Part shown: one piece after another, positions 25,443 through 35,185 of the stretch | Position numbering within the stretch: position 1 is the first letter of the stretch | How the letters are laid out: each line of letters starts with the position of its first letter | DNA from: DAOTUB01 sp034437455 | GTDB taxonomy: Bacteria; Chloroflexota; Anaerolineae; B4-G1 | NCBI GenBank assembly: GCA_034437455.1 | Contig: DAOTUB010000063.1 | Coordinates: 1-62,623, forward strand | Reading direction: 5' to 3' | Length of the DNA: 62,623 nucleotides | Notes under the pieces: model-generated | What the model was told of the DNA's origin: nothing | Database searches by the model: none | The model's input: only the letters and a program-made list of their open reading frames with translations | Position numbers and translations under genes: made by a program

Positions 25443-26888
25443 ATGCCACGCACCAAAATTGTCTGCACCATCGGGCCCGTCTCCAACTCACCTGAGATGA
25501 TGCGCCAACTCATGCGGGCCGGGATGGACGTGGCGCGCATCAACTTTTCCCACGGCGACCAGGCCACGCATGGCCGAGAGATCGCCACACTGCGCCAGGT
25601 CGCGGAGGAGGAAAAGCAAATGGTAGCCGTGATGGCCGACCTACAAGGGCCCAAATGGCGCGTGGGCGAGATCGCAGGGCACGCGATCAAGCTGTGCAAA
25701 GGGGACGTGGTGACGTTGACAGCGCGTCCCCATTCTGGCATGGCGGACGAGATCCCCATACCTCACCCCGAGTTACTGCGCGATCTACTCATCGACCAGG
25801 CTGTGTTGCTGGACGACGGCAACCTGGCGTTGACCGTCGTCGAGCGCACCGGCGAAGAGAGCCTCAAGGGCCGCGTCGTCACCGGAGGGCTGCTCACCTC
25901 TCACAAGGGGATCAATGTACCCGGGGCACGGCTCCATCTTCCCACCCTCACATCCAAGGACCGGGCGGACGCCGCGTTCGCGCTGGAACAAGAGGTGGAT
26001 TACGTTGCCCTCTCGTTTGTCCGCAGCGCGGCGGATGTCCACGAGTTGCGCGAGTTCATGCAGGGTAAAGCGGACGTTTCCCGGATTGAAACAATCCGCA
26101 TCATCGCCAAGATCGAAAAGCCCGAGGCGCTCCTGGACTTTGCCGAGATCCTGGCCGCGTCGGATGGCATCATGGTGGCGAGAGGCGATCTGGGAGTAGA
26201 GACGCCAGCCGAGGAAGTACCCTTCCACCAGAAGCACATCATCCGGGCCTGTAATCGAGCCGGAAAGCCCGTCATCACCGCCACGCAGATGCTCCAGACG
26301 ATGATCGAGCACCCACACCCAACGCGCGCCGAGGCCTCGGACATCGTCAACGCCATCCTGGACGGCACGGATGCAGTGATGCTTTCTGGCGAGACGGCGG
26401 TGGGCCAGTATCCCATCGAGGCAGCGAGGACGATGGCGACGATCTGTGCCAACGCGGAGGCCCACCTGCCTGCTGACCGCCTGCTGTATGAAGAGGCCGA
26501 TGAACACGAGACGGTCACAGAAGCGATCAGCTCCGCCGCGGTCGAGATCGCCAGCGAAGTAAACGCCCGCGCGATCATCACCGCGACGATGTCGGGGACG
26601 ACGGCGCGCATGGTGGCGCGCCACCGCCCATCCGTGCCCATCGTGGCCGTCACACCCAGCCAGGAGACGCTGTTCTGGCTGGCGCTCGTGTGGGGCGTGA
26701 CGCCCGTGCAGGTATCAGAATTCAAGAGTACGGACGCGATGGTCGGGATGATGGTTCAGGCGGCTCGCGCGAAAGAGGTGGCGACCTGGGGCGACCGGGT
26801 GGTGCTGACGGCGGGCATCCCCTTCGGCAGAGGGGAAAAGACGAATATGCTCAAGGTCCACGTGATGGGCGAGAGTGAAGAGGCGTAA
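25443..26888 (+). CDS. pyk: Pyruvate kinase
   Basis: A 481-residue enzyme that transfers phosphate from phosphoenolpyruvate to ADP. Conserved: TKIVCTIGPVSNSPEMM, ARINFSHGD, IIAKIEKPEALLDF, MVARGDLGVETPAEEVP and TQMLQTMIEHPHPTRAE-ASD. Length is normal, with no PEP-utiliser extension. Only 10 bp after eno. Confidence 0.96.
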   Translation: MPRTKIVCTIGPVSNSPEMMRQLMRAGMDVARINFSHGDQATHGREIATLRQVAEEEKQMVAVMADLQGPKWRVGEIAGHAIKLCKGDVVTLTARPHSGMADEIPIPHPELLRDLLIDQAVLLDDGNLALTVVERTGEESLKGRVVTGGLLTSHKGINVPGARLHLPTLTSKDRADAAFALEQEVDYVALSFVRSAADVHELREFMQGKADVSRIETIRIIAKIEKPEALLDFAEILAASDGIMVARGDLGVETPAEEVPFHQKHIIRACNRAGKPVITATQMLQTMIEHPHPTRAEASDIVNAILDGTDAVMLSGETAVGQYPIEAARTMATICANAEAHLPADRLLYEEADEHETVTEAISSAAVEIASEVNARAIITATMSGTTARMVARHRPSVPIVAVTPSQETLFWLALVWGVTPVQVSEFKSTDAMVGMMVQAARAKEVATWGDRVVLTAGIPFGRGEKTNMLKVHVMGESEEA

Positions 26889-26893
26889 GAGGG

Positions 26894-27403
26894 TTACGCC
26901 TCGAATGTCGCTTCTTCTGCTGGAATAGGCTCTGGCTCTGAGGTAGGCACGGGTTCGAGCGCCTGGGGGGAGACGCTCTCGCCGCAGTAGGGACAAAGCG
27001 ACCAGCGCAGGTGGAGTGGGCTGTTACAGGCCGGGCAGGCTCTCTTGAGGCGGGTGTGGCAGGCCGGGCAGTATAAATAGTCGCCCTTGACCCGCTGTCC
27101 ACAACCGGGACAGTTCTCTGGCTCTTCGATCGCTTGCAGCAGGGCTTCTTGTTCCAGGGAACGCTCATACGCCTCCGCCAGTGTCTCTCGCGGGCGCAAC
27201 ATCAAATAGACCACAAAGCCGACAATGGGCACGACGATCACCAGCAGCGTGGCGAGGAGCCAGGCCAGGATGTCGCGGGAACGGGCGTGGATGTCGCGAA
27301 AGGTCCAGATCACCATCCCGCCGAACAAGGCGATGCTGATTCCGCCGCAGACGGTGGATAGGACAGTCAGATAGGTCGGGACGTTCTCTAGAATTTCTTC
27401 CAT
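26894..27403 (-). CDS. Membrane protein with double zinc ribbon
   Basis: A 169-residue protein. Two hydrophobic segments (residues about 10-35 and 45-68, the second VIVVPIVGFVVYLMLRPRE) are followed by zinc knuckles NCPGCGQRV, YCPACH, ACPACNSPL and LCPYCG, then a proline/glutamate-rich tail. The membrane part resembles phospholipase-D-nuclease N-terminal (PLDc_N) modules. Convergent with pyk, stops 5 bp apart. Confidence 0.75.
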   Translation of the reverse strand: MEEILENVPTYLTVLSTVCGGISIALFGGMVIWTFRDIHARSRDILAWLLATLLVIVVPIVGFVVYLMLRPRETLAEAYERSLEQEALLQAIEEPENCPGCGQRVKGDYLYCPACHTRLKRACPACNSPLHLRWSLCPYCGESVSPQALEPVPTSEPEPIPAEEATFEA

Positions 27404-27577
27404 GGATGATGCTCTCCTTCGTTCAAGGTTCCAGGCTTGCTATTATACCATCGGATGATGGGGAGGCAAGTGTTCTGATCGAAGATCGGGTGATGTCAGA
27501 TTTGGAGATTTGTCGCCCGATGATCGCCCGGAACCCCCTAAATCTCCAAATCTCAAATCAACTAATCTCCAAATCAT

Positions 27578-27605
27578 TTGACAATCTCACATAAATAAGT
27601 ATAGT
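27578..27605 (+). promoter_or_regulatory. radC promoter, apparently leaderless
   Basis: TTGACA (27578-27583), 16 bp, TATAGT (27600-27605). The ATG is 7 bp after the -10, and no ribosome site exists between. Confidence 0.65.
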
Positions 27606-27612
27606 AATCCCA

Positions 27613-28320
27613 ATGAGCGACGCACGAGCCGAATACCGGCCCACGATCAAAGATCTGCCCGTCGAAGAGCGCCCACGCGAACGGTTGGTCCGCGCGGGCG
27701 AGGGGGCGCTCTCGACGGCCGAGTTGCTGGCCATCATCCTGCGCACGGGCGTGGACGGCGAAAGCGTCCTGGACATGGCCCGGCGGCTTCTTGCTCAATA
27801 CGGCGGGCTGCCGGGGCTGGCCCGGGCCAGCTTTGCCGAATTGCGGGCCGAGAGGGGGTTGGGACCAGCCAAGACAGCACAGCTCAAAGCGGCGTTGGAG
27901 CTGGGGCGGCGCATGCTGCTCGCCACGCCGGAGGAGCGCCTCGTCGTGCGCTCTCCGGCAGACGTGGCACAGCTCTTGATGGCCGAGATGGCCCACCTGG
28001 AGCAGGAACACTTCCGGGTGCTCTACTTGAACTCGCGCAACCGGCTGCTCGGTTCTGAAACGGTCTACGTGGGCAGCCTCAACGCCTCGCACATGCGAGT
28101 AGGCGAGGTGTTCCGAGACGCCGTCAAGCGCAACTGTGCGACGATTATCGTCGCCCACAACCATCCCTCGGGCAACCCCACCCCTTCGCCCGAGGACGTA
28201 GAAGTGACTCGCCGGTTAATCGCGGCGGGCGATCTATTGAACATCGAGGTACTGGATCACCTGATCATCGGGCAGCAGCGTTTTGTGAGCATGCGCGAGC
28301 GCGGATTGGGCTTTGAGTAA
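27613..28320 (+). CDS. radC: RadC/JAB-domain protein
   Basis: A 235-residue RadC family protein: helix-hairpin-helix region (ELLAIILRTGVDGESVLD, LRAERGLGPAKTAQLKA) and the JAB metalloprotease motif IIVAHNHPSGNPTPSPED. Historically called a DNA repair protein; the biochemical role is not established. No Shine-Dalgarno sequence precedes the ATG. Confidence 0.93.
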   Translation: MSDARAEYRPTIKDLPVEERPRERLVRAGEGALSTAELLAIILRTGVDGESVLDMARRLLAQYGGLPGLARASFAELRAERGLGPAKTAQLKAALELGRRMLLATPEERLVVRSPADVAQLLMAEMAHLEQEHFRVLYLNSRNRLLGSETVYVGSLNASHMRVGEVFRDAVKRNCATIIVAHNHPSGNPTPSPEDVEVTRRLIAAGDLLNIEVLDHLIIGQQRFVSMRERGLGFE

Positions 28321-28362
28321 TCGATTTCATACGGCGGCGCGATTAGAGAAAAGGAGGAAAAA

Positions 28363-30402
28363 ATGTCACAGAACCTATTGGAAAACGGAGGATTCGAAGC
28401 GGATTGGGGGGCAGAAAAAAGCCATCGTTGCCTGATCATCCCCAGGAAAAAGGATGGAGATCCACATGAAAAGGACGTAGGGAACGTATTTACCCCGCCT
28501 GGCTGGTTAACCTGGTTCCGACACGAAGCGGGCACGTGGGATCAGCCAGAGGTACGAGACGCCTGGAAGAGCGGCGATCCACGGCGGGTACACGGCGGCG
28601 AGAAAGGGATGCTCTTGTTCACCTTCTACCGCAAGCACGATGCCGGTTATCTCCAGCAGGTCAAAGTCAAACGGGGAACCCAGCTACGCCTGACAGCCTG
28701 GGCGCACGCCTGGAGTAACTGGCAGGAAGGCCCGCACCCAGACGACGGAAGTTGGAGCGAGGGAGAAGGAGTGGGTCGCAAAGCGTTCTTCGGCCTGGAA
28801 GGCGAGGTGACAGACAACAACGCGCGCAACTTTACGTTCTACGTGGGCATCGATCCCACTGGCGGCACCAACCCGCTCGCCCCCACAGTGGTCTGGGGCC
28901 AGGGAGCGCACATTTACAACGAGTATGCCCAGGTCCCTGCTGTAGAAGCAACGGCCCAGGCCGACACAGTGACGGTATTTCTCCGCAGTAAAACCCTATG
29001 GGCCTTTAAGCACAACGACGCCTACTGGGATGACGCAGAGCTTGTCGCCATCGGAGAAACCGACGTACCCGAAGAGCCAGACGAACCAGAAAGGCCGGAC
29101 GTAGAGCCAGTTGAGTGGGACTATCCCATCATTGAGAAAGGCAGCAAGTTGGGCGTGCATTCCATCTACTCGAACCGAGTCACCGATTTCACCCAGGCCC
29201 TCGTTGATGGCAGGACTCACTTCCCGGTGGTCAAGGCGGTCGATGATCTGGGCTGGCTGGTCGAGGTCAAGCGGATCAGTCCCAAGACGATCACTATCGG
29301 ACGTCTCACCGAGCCGGATGATCATTGCGAGGGCGTTGAAAATGCTTCTTTCAATCTGGAAAAGTATGCCAAGAAGCACATCAATGCGATCCTGAAAAAG
29401 ATCGAAGGCGATCGCCGTCTGAAAGACGCTGTTGATTACTGGGAAGTCTATAACGAACCCGACCCGCCGTCCGTAGATGGCCATCGCCGTCTGGCCGAAC
29501 TGATGATCGTGACGATGGGGATCGCTGAACAACACGATATGAAGATCGCCATCTTCACCTTCAACGCTGGCTGTCCGGAGTGGGACGAAATGAAGGCCGT
29601 GGTCGAGACGGGTGTGTTTGGCGTCGCCAGAAAAGGTGGTCATATCCTGACCATCCACGAGGGCGTCTTTGGCACAGACCCTGTCGACAAATGGTTCGGC
29701 GCTACGATCCCCGGTTCACCTCGCATCGAAGGAGCCGGCGCGCTCAACTTCCGGTACCGCTATTTATACCATCTGATCAAGCAAAGGAACGAGGTCGTGC
29801 CCCTGGTCCTCTCCGAGTGGTACGGAGGCGCATACGAGCAAAATGGCACTCCCGCCGACGTCGTAGAACAGGTCCGTTGGTGGGACTCGGAGGCCAAGAA
29901 AGACTATTACCTCTGGGCCGTCTGCCCATTCACACTGGGGCCGACAAGAAGCTGGCGAAAGCAAAATTATGAATTCGCCTACCCCGCGCTGGTTGAGTAC
30001 ATGATCGCCGCTCAGGATCAGCAGAATGCAACGCTCACAAAACCAGCTCCGATCATCGAGGAACCGGAGGAACCCGAAGAGCCTGAGGAACCATGTCGAG
30101 GGACTCCCAGAGAACAATATGCTCGCACATATGTGTTGCTGCCCCCCAACGCCGACAGCGCCTGGGCGAAGGCAGCAGTGGAAGCCACATGGGATACAAA
30201 CCGCTTTACCATAGGAGGCGGCGCCGACGATGCCGGTATTGGCGACCTGGACAGCCGAACTGTGATCGCCATCAATCCATCCGGCTGGCCATCGGACCTG
30301 AAGGAGTTCTTTGATACCTATTATCCCGGGGTGCGATACATCGCTGTGAAAGCGTCTACCCCGGCACAACTGATCGATCGGCTGCGCTCGCTGAACCTTT
30401 AG
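28363..30402 (+). CDS. Glycosidase-like TIM-barrel protein with N-terminal carbohydrate-binding-like domain
   Basis: A 679-residue protein of unknown specificity. The N-terminal domain (LLENGGFEADWG, GYLQQVKVKRGTQLRLTAWA) resembles a carbohydrate-binding jelly roll. An acidic proline linker (VPEEPDEPERPDVEP, about 231-248) leads to a barrel-like domain with DYWEVYNEPDPPSVDGHRRL, where the NEP glutamate is typical of clan-A glycosidases, and LSEWYGGAY as a possible second catalytic glutamate. A second EEPEEPEEPEEP linker precedes a C-terminal domain. No signal peptide is evident, which is odd for such a protein. Confidence 0.7.
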   Translation: MSQNLLENGGFEADWGAEKSHRCLIIPRKKDGDPHEKDVGNVFTPPGWLTWFRHEAGTWDQPEVRDAWKSGDPRRVHGGEKGMLLFTFYRKHDAGYLQQVKVKRGTQLRLTAWAHAWSNWQEGPHPDDGSWSEGEGVGRKAFFGLEGEVTDNNARNFTFYVGIDPTGGTNPLAPTVVWGQGAHIYNEYAQVPAVEATAQADTVTVFLRSKTLWAFKHNDAYWDDAELVAIGETDVPEEPDEPERPDVEPVEWDYPIIEKGSKLGVHSIYSNRVTDFTQALVDGRTHFPVVKAVDDLGWLVEVKRISPKTITIGRLTEPDDHCEGVENASFNLEKYAKKHINAILKKIEGDRRLKDAVDYWEVYNEPDPPSVDGHRRLAELMIVTMGIAEQHDMKIAIFTFNAGCPEWDEMKAVVETGVFGVARKGGHILTIHEGVFGTDPVDKWFGATIPGSPRIEGAGALNFRYRYLYHLIKQRNEVVPLVLSEWYGGAYEQNGTPADVVEQVRWWDSEAKKDYYLWAVCPFTLGPTRSWRKQNYEFAYPALVEYMIAAQDQQNATLTKPAPIIEEPEEPEEPEEPCRGTPREQYARTYVLLPPNADSAWAKAAVEATWDTNRFTIGGGADDAGIGDLDSRTVIAINPSGWPSDLKEFFDTYYPGVRYIAVKASTPAQLIDRLRSLNL

Positions 30403-30418
30403 GATCGGCCAATACTCG

Positions 30419-31789
30419 ATGTCCAACGGACGTTGTGTGTCCGCTCCCTCTCCCACCCGGAAAGGAATCGAGCGTCCGTTTCTGATCATCCTTTTGATCG
30501 CTCTGGCGGCGATGCTGGCGCTGGACCGTCCCCTGGCTCGCGGGGACGGTCTGGCCTACTTTATGTGGCTGGATTCCATCGCTGGCGACGGCGACATGGA
30601 CCTGGCGAACCAGACCGAGATATTCGCCCACGTCAATGCCTACCAGGTCTACCAGACCGAGGAGACAGGGCGCTGGGCATCGGATTTCGCCTACGGCTCG
30701 GCGCTCGTGCTGGCGCCAACCTACTGGCTGGCACAATGGGGGGAGCGTTTCGGCTGGCTCTCGGTCAACGCGGATTATTTTATCGGCCTGCAAGGACGGC
30801 CCCTGACCTACAGTTTCTTTGGTATGCTGGGGGTCAATCTCTACGCCCTGGGTGCCGTCCTGCTCTCTTATCTGTGTGCCCGTTTCTTTGTCCGTCCCAT
30901 CCCCGCCGCCGCGTCGGCCCTGCTCCTCTTCCTCGCCACCCCCACCCTGTACTATGCCACCGTCGAGCCTTTCTACGTCCACATCCCCGCCGCCTTCCTG
31001 ACGTCACTGACGCTTTACCTGCTACTCCGCTGGAAAGAAGAGCCACACAATCCCCTCCTGACGCTGGCGGCGGGCCTCATCGGCGGGCTGGGCACGCTGG
31101 TACGTTGGCAGACGGCCCTCATCGTCTGGGCGGTGGCGCTCTGGCTGCCCCTGCACCGCAGGTGGCGAGAGACGGGGCTGTTCGCGTTGGGATTCTGGGC
31201 CGTCGCGTGGCACGTGCTGTACACCTGGAACTGGATGTTTGGGCGACCGTTGGTGCTTTCGGCCACGGAGAGCGGCTTTTTGAGCCTGCCGGCTCACATC
31301 CTCCACGTGCTCTTTTCTGACGGGCGGGGGTTGTTCGTCTGGTCGCCCCTGACGCTCCTGGGATTGCTAGGCTGGGGGCTTCTTGCCCGCCGTCGGAAGT
31401 GGTTGGCCCTCAGCCTCGGGGCGGCTTTTCTGCTGCAAGCTTTTATCAACGGAGGCGTGATCGACTGGTGGGGCGGTTGGTCCTTTGGTATGCGGCGGAT
31501 GACGGAACTTTACTCGCTCTTTGTCGTCGGGCTGGCTTGTTTGCTAGATCAAACAGAACCCCGATGGCTGAGGAAAGGGCTATGGGGAGTGGCTGTGCTG
31601 TGCACGTGCTTCAGCCTGCTCTTATTGCTCTCCCACCTGAACTTTATCAACACCGTCCAGGATCAGCCCCAGGGCGACCGCGCCACGACCGAGATTCGCT
31701 ACCAGTTGACCCAGTCCAATTTCGACATTACCTGGCAGGTCATCCGCGAGCACTATGGACCGTGGGCCTGGAGCCGTCCGGGACCTTGA
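30419..31789 (+). CDS. Multi-pass membrane glycosyltransferase-like protein
   Basis: A 456-residue membrane protein with about ten hydrophobic segments and a first-loop GDGLAYFMWLDSIAGDGD, reminiscent of the acidic loop of GT-C/ArnT-type glycosyltransferases. No ribosome site is clear before the ATG, 17 bp after the previous stop, so it may be translated by reinitiation. Family assignment is tentative. Confidence 0.65.
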   Translation: MSNGRCVSAPSPTRKGIERPFLIILLIALAAMLALDRPLARGDGLAYFMWLDSIAGDGDMDLANQTEIFAHVNAYQVYQTEETGRWASDFAYGSALVLAPTYWLAQWGERFGWLSVNADYFIGLQGRPLTYSFFGMLGVNLYALGAVLLSYLCARFFVRPIPAAASALLLFLATPTLYYATVEPFYVHIPAAFLTSLTLYLLLRWKEEPHNPLLTLAAGLIGGLGTLVRWQTALIVWAVALWLPLHRRWRETGLFALGFWAVAWHVLYTWNWMFGRPLVLSATESGFLSLPAHILHVLFSDGRGLFVWSPLTLLGLLGWGLLARRRKWLALSLGAAFLLQAFINGGVIDWWGGWSFGMRRMTELYSLFVVGLACLLDQTEPRWLRKGLWGVAVLCTCFSLLLLLSHLNFINTVQDQPQGDRATTEIRYQLTQSNFDITWQVIREHYGPWAWSRPGP

Positions 31790-31794
31790 GTCGT

Positions 31795-33045
31795 TCACTC
31801 CTGCCCGGTTAACTCGACGTCGGCGATCATGGCGTGATAGGCATGCCCGGACGCGTATATCGTGATGGCCCGAATCGTGGTAGGCGCTCGACCATCCTGC
31901 GACAACAGGGGAATCAAATTGGGCGAAAGATAAGCATACCAGGTATCCTGGGGGACTTTGATGTGAGGGTTGCGCGTACTACAAGTCTTGCAAACCAAAG
32001 GATTCGGCTCCTCAGAAGCACCCGTGTCTGGTAACCAATAAAAACCCTGGAGCCACTCCCGAACTGCACCGTGCGCATCCTTGTATTCAATACGCACCAT
32101 GATCGGGCACTCGCTCCCCAAGGTGCCACAAACCGGTATACTCTGCTCCTTGATTTTCAAAGCCAGGTGCAATTCCAGCGACGTAAAATCGTGCACGTCA
32201 TAATTGATCTTTTGCCGGATACTGACTTCAGAGTGATCGCGGCCGTCGCGATAGAAATTCGCCGCCCGCCCCCCCTCATCGGCGACAATGTCGACACTCC
32301 CTGGGGGTTCCTCGTTCTGCTCACTGTCCCTGATCCACCCATCCTCTAACGGAGCCTGAAAGTCACCGTTCACGATCAGGTTGCGAGACGCAGCTTGACG
32401 TTCAATGGACCGCCCGTCACCGACGACGGCGCGTTCAGCCGGGCCAAACAACTCTGGCGAACCAACGCCGCCGATCACGGTGGCCTGCCCATCGTGCACG
32501 GTGACCTCCATCGTCTTCCCATTGTTGACCTTGACCTCGTATTCCCCCTCTGCGAGTACAGCCGTCCCCTGAGGTGTGCATACCTCGACGACCGTGGATC
32601 TGCCCCCATCGCCAGGAACACTGATACGCACCCGTCCAGCCTGTACCTCCAGGGCGATTTTGTGCGGCAAACGGCTGGTGGGGAAACGGGGAGAGCGCGC
32701 CGACGCCAGCCTCACCTCGGTCCCCTCGTAGATTTGGATGGCGGCGATGAACGCTCCGTCTGCCTGAGGGGTGCGTATCACGAGCCGGCCAGAGGTGGAA
32801 TTGGTCGCAACGATGGTGCGCTCAGGTACCTCGCTCCTATCTTCAGCGACAGAGACCGGCTGGCCTCGACCGGCCCAGGTGACGCTCAAAGGCGCCTGCT
32901 GCACCTCAAGAGTCGTCCGCTGCCCGACGGTAGAGTAGAGAATGAACCAGCGAATACTCAGCGGCGTCGCCACCGTCAGGCCGACACATACAAAAAACGA
33001 CGCCAGCAGAACGACCCAGGCCAACTGTTCGCGGTTTCTTCTCAT
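31795..33045 (-). CDS. FecR-like membrane-anchored protein
   Basis: A 416-residue protein. One N-terminal membrane segment (LAWVVLLASFFVCVGLTVA) is followed by a FecR-type beta region (VEVCTPQGTAVLAEGEYEV, GQATVIGG) and a C-terminal jelly-roll-like domain (LIVNGDFQAPLEDGWIRD). The start ATG overlaps the acylphosphatase stop (ATGA), so translation is coupled. FecR domains sense or scaffold envelope signals; here the partner is unknown. Confidence 0.7.
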   Translation of the reverse strand: MRRNREQLAWVVLLASFFVCVGLTVATPLSIRWFILYSTVGQRTTLEVQQAPLSVTWAGRGQPVSVAEDRSEVPERTIVATNSTSGRLVIRTPQADGAFIAAIQIYEGTEVRLASARSPRFPTSRLPHKIALEVQAGRVRISVPGDGGRSTVVEVCTPQGTAVLAEGEYEVKVNNGKTMEVTVHDGQATVIGGVGSPELFGPAERAVVGDGRSIERQAASRNLIVNGDFQAPLEDGWIRDSEQNEEPPGSVDIVADEGGRAANFYRDGRDHSEVSIRQKINYDVHDFTSLELHLALKIKEQSIPVCGTLGSECPIMVRIEYKDAHGAVREWLQGFYWLPDTGASEEPNPLVCKTCSTRNPHIKVPQDTWYAYLSPNLIPLLSQDGRAPTTIRAITIYASGHAYHAMIADVELTGQE

Positions 33046-33341
33046 AAATACCGCACCCGGAAATTGGTGAACTCGGCGGTAGGAGTCCCCCACTCCACGT
33101 TCACCCGCCTCACCACGGAGGAGGGAGAGCCACGATGCAAAAACGCCGCAAACTCATCCAACGACTGACGCTGGCCCTCGGCGATGGTCTCCACCGCGCC
33201 ATCCCAGCGATTGGCTACCCAGCCAGTGAGACCCAACTGTTGCGCGGCGCGTATGGTGTAGTAGCGAAAGTTGACTCCCTGCACGTGCCCGTGAACGACG
33301 GCATGCAGCCGAGCCTCCGGCCCTGACTCTTCTACCGTCAT
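33042..33341 (-). CDS. acyP: Acylphosphatase
   Basis: A 99-residue acylphosphatase that hydrolyses carboxyl-phosphates. HGHVQGVNFRYYTIRAA supplies the catalytic arginine, GWVANRWDGAVETIAEG the asparagine. The start is 1 bp after the radical SAM stop and the stop overlaps the FecR-like gene, forming a tight three-gene operon. Confidence 0.92.
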   Translation of the reverse strand: MTVEESGPEARLHAVVHGHVQGVNFRYYTIRAAQQLGLTGWVANRWDGAVETIAEGQRQSLDEFAAFLHRGSPSSVVRRVNVEWGTPTAEFTNFRVRYL

Positions 33342-33342
33342 G

Positions 33343-34353
33343 TTACCCTCCCCACATCAGACGCATAAACCGAGGCTCTCGCCTGTCGAAACGGTGCAAT
33401 CCGGCCTCGCGGGCTTGCTGGACCGCCTGCTCGTATTCCGCTCGCGTGAGGGAGCGGCTGAGCGGCCCCAGTTCAGCAGCCTTGCGGCCTTGTGTGGGGG
33501 CCCCGTAGTGGCGTAGGCCCCTACGAGACTGCGCCCCCGCCGCCACACGGTAGCACGGCCTGTACTGATCCATCACGTTGATGTATGTATCGCGCGAGAC
33601 CTCCTCGGCCAAGAAGCACGCGATGTCGGGCGTCCCGGCCAACCCCTCGGGCAGCACCAGATGGCGCACGAGCAATCCTCTCAACGCGATGCCGTCTTCA
33701 TCCAACACAAGATCTCCCACCTGGCGGTGCATCTCTCTGACGGCAGCCTGGTTGACCGCCGGGTACTGCTTGACCTTTGAATACTTGCGAGCGGTCTCCT
33801 CATCGGCGTATTTCATGTCCGGCATGTAAATATCCACCACGCCATCAAGCAACGCCAGCGCCGCGAGCGACTCGTAGCCGCCGGTATTCCAGACCAGAGG
33901 CAGCCGCAGCCCACCCTCGGCGGCGATGAGAAGGGCCGCCAGAATCGGGGCCACCACGTGGGTCGGAGAGACCAGGTTGATATTGTGACAGCCTCGGGCC
34001 TGGAGAGCCAACATCATCGAAGCGATCTCTTCCGGCTCCACCTCTTCCCCGCGCCCCAACTGGCTGATGTCATAGTTCTGGCAATATTGACAGTTCAGGT
34101 TGCACCAGGCAAAGAAAATGGTGCCAGAGCCTCGAAAGCCGCGCAGTGGATCCTCCTCCCCCATGTGTGGACCATAGCTGGACACCAGCGCTCGCACCCC
34201 GGTGCGGCAGGTACCCAGCGTCTCGTACCGATCCACGCGACACTCGCGACCACAAAAGTCGCAGTCGTGCAACCGTTTGTAGGCGGCTCGCACACGCTGC
34301 TTCAGTTCGCCAGAACGAAGCAATGTCAAATAAGCAGGTTCAAATGCACTCAT
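33343..34353 (-). CDS. Radical SAM protein, PflA/AmmeMemoRadiSam-like
   Basis: A 336-residue radical SAM enzyme. The cluster motif is CNLNCQYC (about residue 88); an N-terminal cysteine group (CDFCGRECRVD) may bind an accessory cluster. VWNTGGYESL and DIYMPDMKYAD are family segments. Near the C-terminus MDQYRPCYR is followed by about 20 extra residues (AQSRRGLRHYGAPTQGR) before SLTRAEYEQAVQQA; homologs normally join these segments closely, and the extra part is encoded by a dispersed palindromic repeat. Confidence 0.87.
   Translation of the reverse strand: MSAFEPAYLTLLRSGELKQRVRAAYKRLHDCDFCGRECRVDRYETLGTCRTGVRALVSSYGPHMGEEDPLRGFRGSGTIFFAWCNLNCQYCQNYDISQLGRGEEVEPEEIASMMLALQARGCHNINLVSPTHVVAPILAALLIAAEGGLRLPLVWNTGGYESLAALALLDGVVDIYMPDMKYADEETARKYSKVKQYPAVNQAAVREMHRQVGDLVLDEDGIALRGLLVRHLVLPEGLAGTPDIACFLAEEVSRDTYINVMDQYRPCYRVAAGAQSRRGLRHYGAPTQGRKAAELGPLSRSLTRAEYEQAVQQAREAGLHRFDRREPRFMRLMWGG
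33501..33537 (+). repeat. In-frame palindromic repeat, copy A
   Basis: GTAGTGGCGTAGGCCCCTAC core. It lies inside the radical SAM gene (antisense to the repeat orientation), read as AQSRRGLRHYGA. Related to 42781-42813, 56729-56762 and 60507-60545. Confidence 0.8.
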
Positions 34354-34605
34354 TTTTAGATTGTAACTACCAGCCTGCGCCGGTCGAGTAGGCCTTCAGG
34401 CCATATCGAGACCAAGCAGGCGGCCCATGTGGGGCCAAATCACTGCAAAAGCCGCTCGCTTCACTTCGACGACGGACGGTTCGTCCGCGCTCAGTACAAG
34501 GGTTTCGATACGCCGCCACAAAAAACGTGGCGACTACTCAACCGGCGCTCGCTTCAGTGGACTGAGCAGTTACTTTAGATTTAGAAAAGACACATCTGCG
34601 TCCGC
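34354..34605. other. Intergenic region with dispersed repeat sequence
   Basis: No gene seen. Contains GGTTTCGATACGC and ACTCAACCGGCGCTC, which are shared with 6499-6547, and short GGCC-rich palindromes. Confidence 0.4.
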
Positions 34606-35139
34606 TCACCAGCGCACCGGTACTCTACGCATCCCTCTCCTGCGGTCGAGATATTGGATGTAGCCGTTGCGCTGGCCGAATTGATAGACTCGCCAGGTCA
34701 CCTCGACGTCACGGCGGCAGTAGGCGATCACCTGATCGAGTTTACCCTCGCGGAACCAGCGCACCGCCTGCAACCCATCGGCGCTTTTGCGCTCGCCCAG
34801 CGTCGCGGCGGCCACGTCGTCCAGCTTGAGCCGCCATCCCAGGACGTTGTGGATATCTCGCAACATGTCCACTGTCGGCATGTCCAACAAGGGATCATCC
34901 GTGTAGGCGCGCAAGACTTCATAGTCGAAACGGAGCAGATTGTAACCGACCACCAGGTCAGCCCCACACAGCGTGGCGATGAGGCTTTCGACGTCCTGTT
35001 CTGTGTATGTGCGGTATTCGTCCTCGGCGGCGTGATAGGTCACGGCGACCGCCAACCGCATATCGCGGATGCGGCTCCAGCCTCCCACTTCGTCGGCGGT
35101 GTACTGGGTCTCGACATCAAAGGCGACGATGTTTTGCAT
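34606..35139 (-). CDS. RNase H-like 3'-5' exonuclease domain protein
   Basis: A 177-residue DEDD-type nuclease like YprB: motif I NIVAFDVET, motif II VVGYNLLRFDYEVL, motif III IAYCRRDVEVTWRVY. Probably acts on single-stranded nucleic acid. It is the last gene of a minus-strand run, separated from the peptidase gene by a palindrome. Confidence 0.8.
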   Translation of the reverse strand: MQNIVAFDVETQYTADEVGGWSRIRDMRLAVAVTYHAAEDEYRTYTEQDVESLIATLCGADLVVGYNLLRFDYEVLRAYTDDPLLDMPTVDMLRDIHNVLGWRLKLDDVAAATLGERKSADGLQAVRWFREGKLDQVIAYCRRDVEVTWRVYQFGQRNGYIQYLDRRRGMRRVPVRW

Positions 35140-35154
35140 CTCGTGTCTCCCATC

Positions 35155-35174
35155 GGCAGACTGGAAAGTCTGCC
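35155..35174. repeat. Short palindrome between exonuclease and peptidase genes
   Basis: GGCAGACT and AGTCTGCC around GGAA. It could end transcription weakly; no U-tract. Confidence 0.4.
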
Positions 35175-35185
35175 CTACGCGCGGG

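Noticed and set aside
35155..35174. Palindrome as operator
   Set aside because: GGCAGACT-type palindromes look like common dispersed repeats; position between co-directional genes does not suggest regulation.
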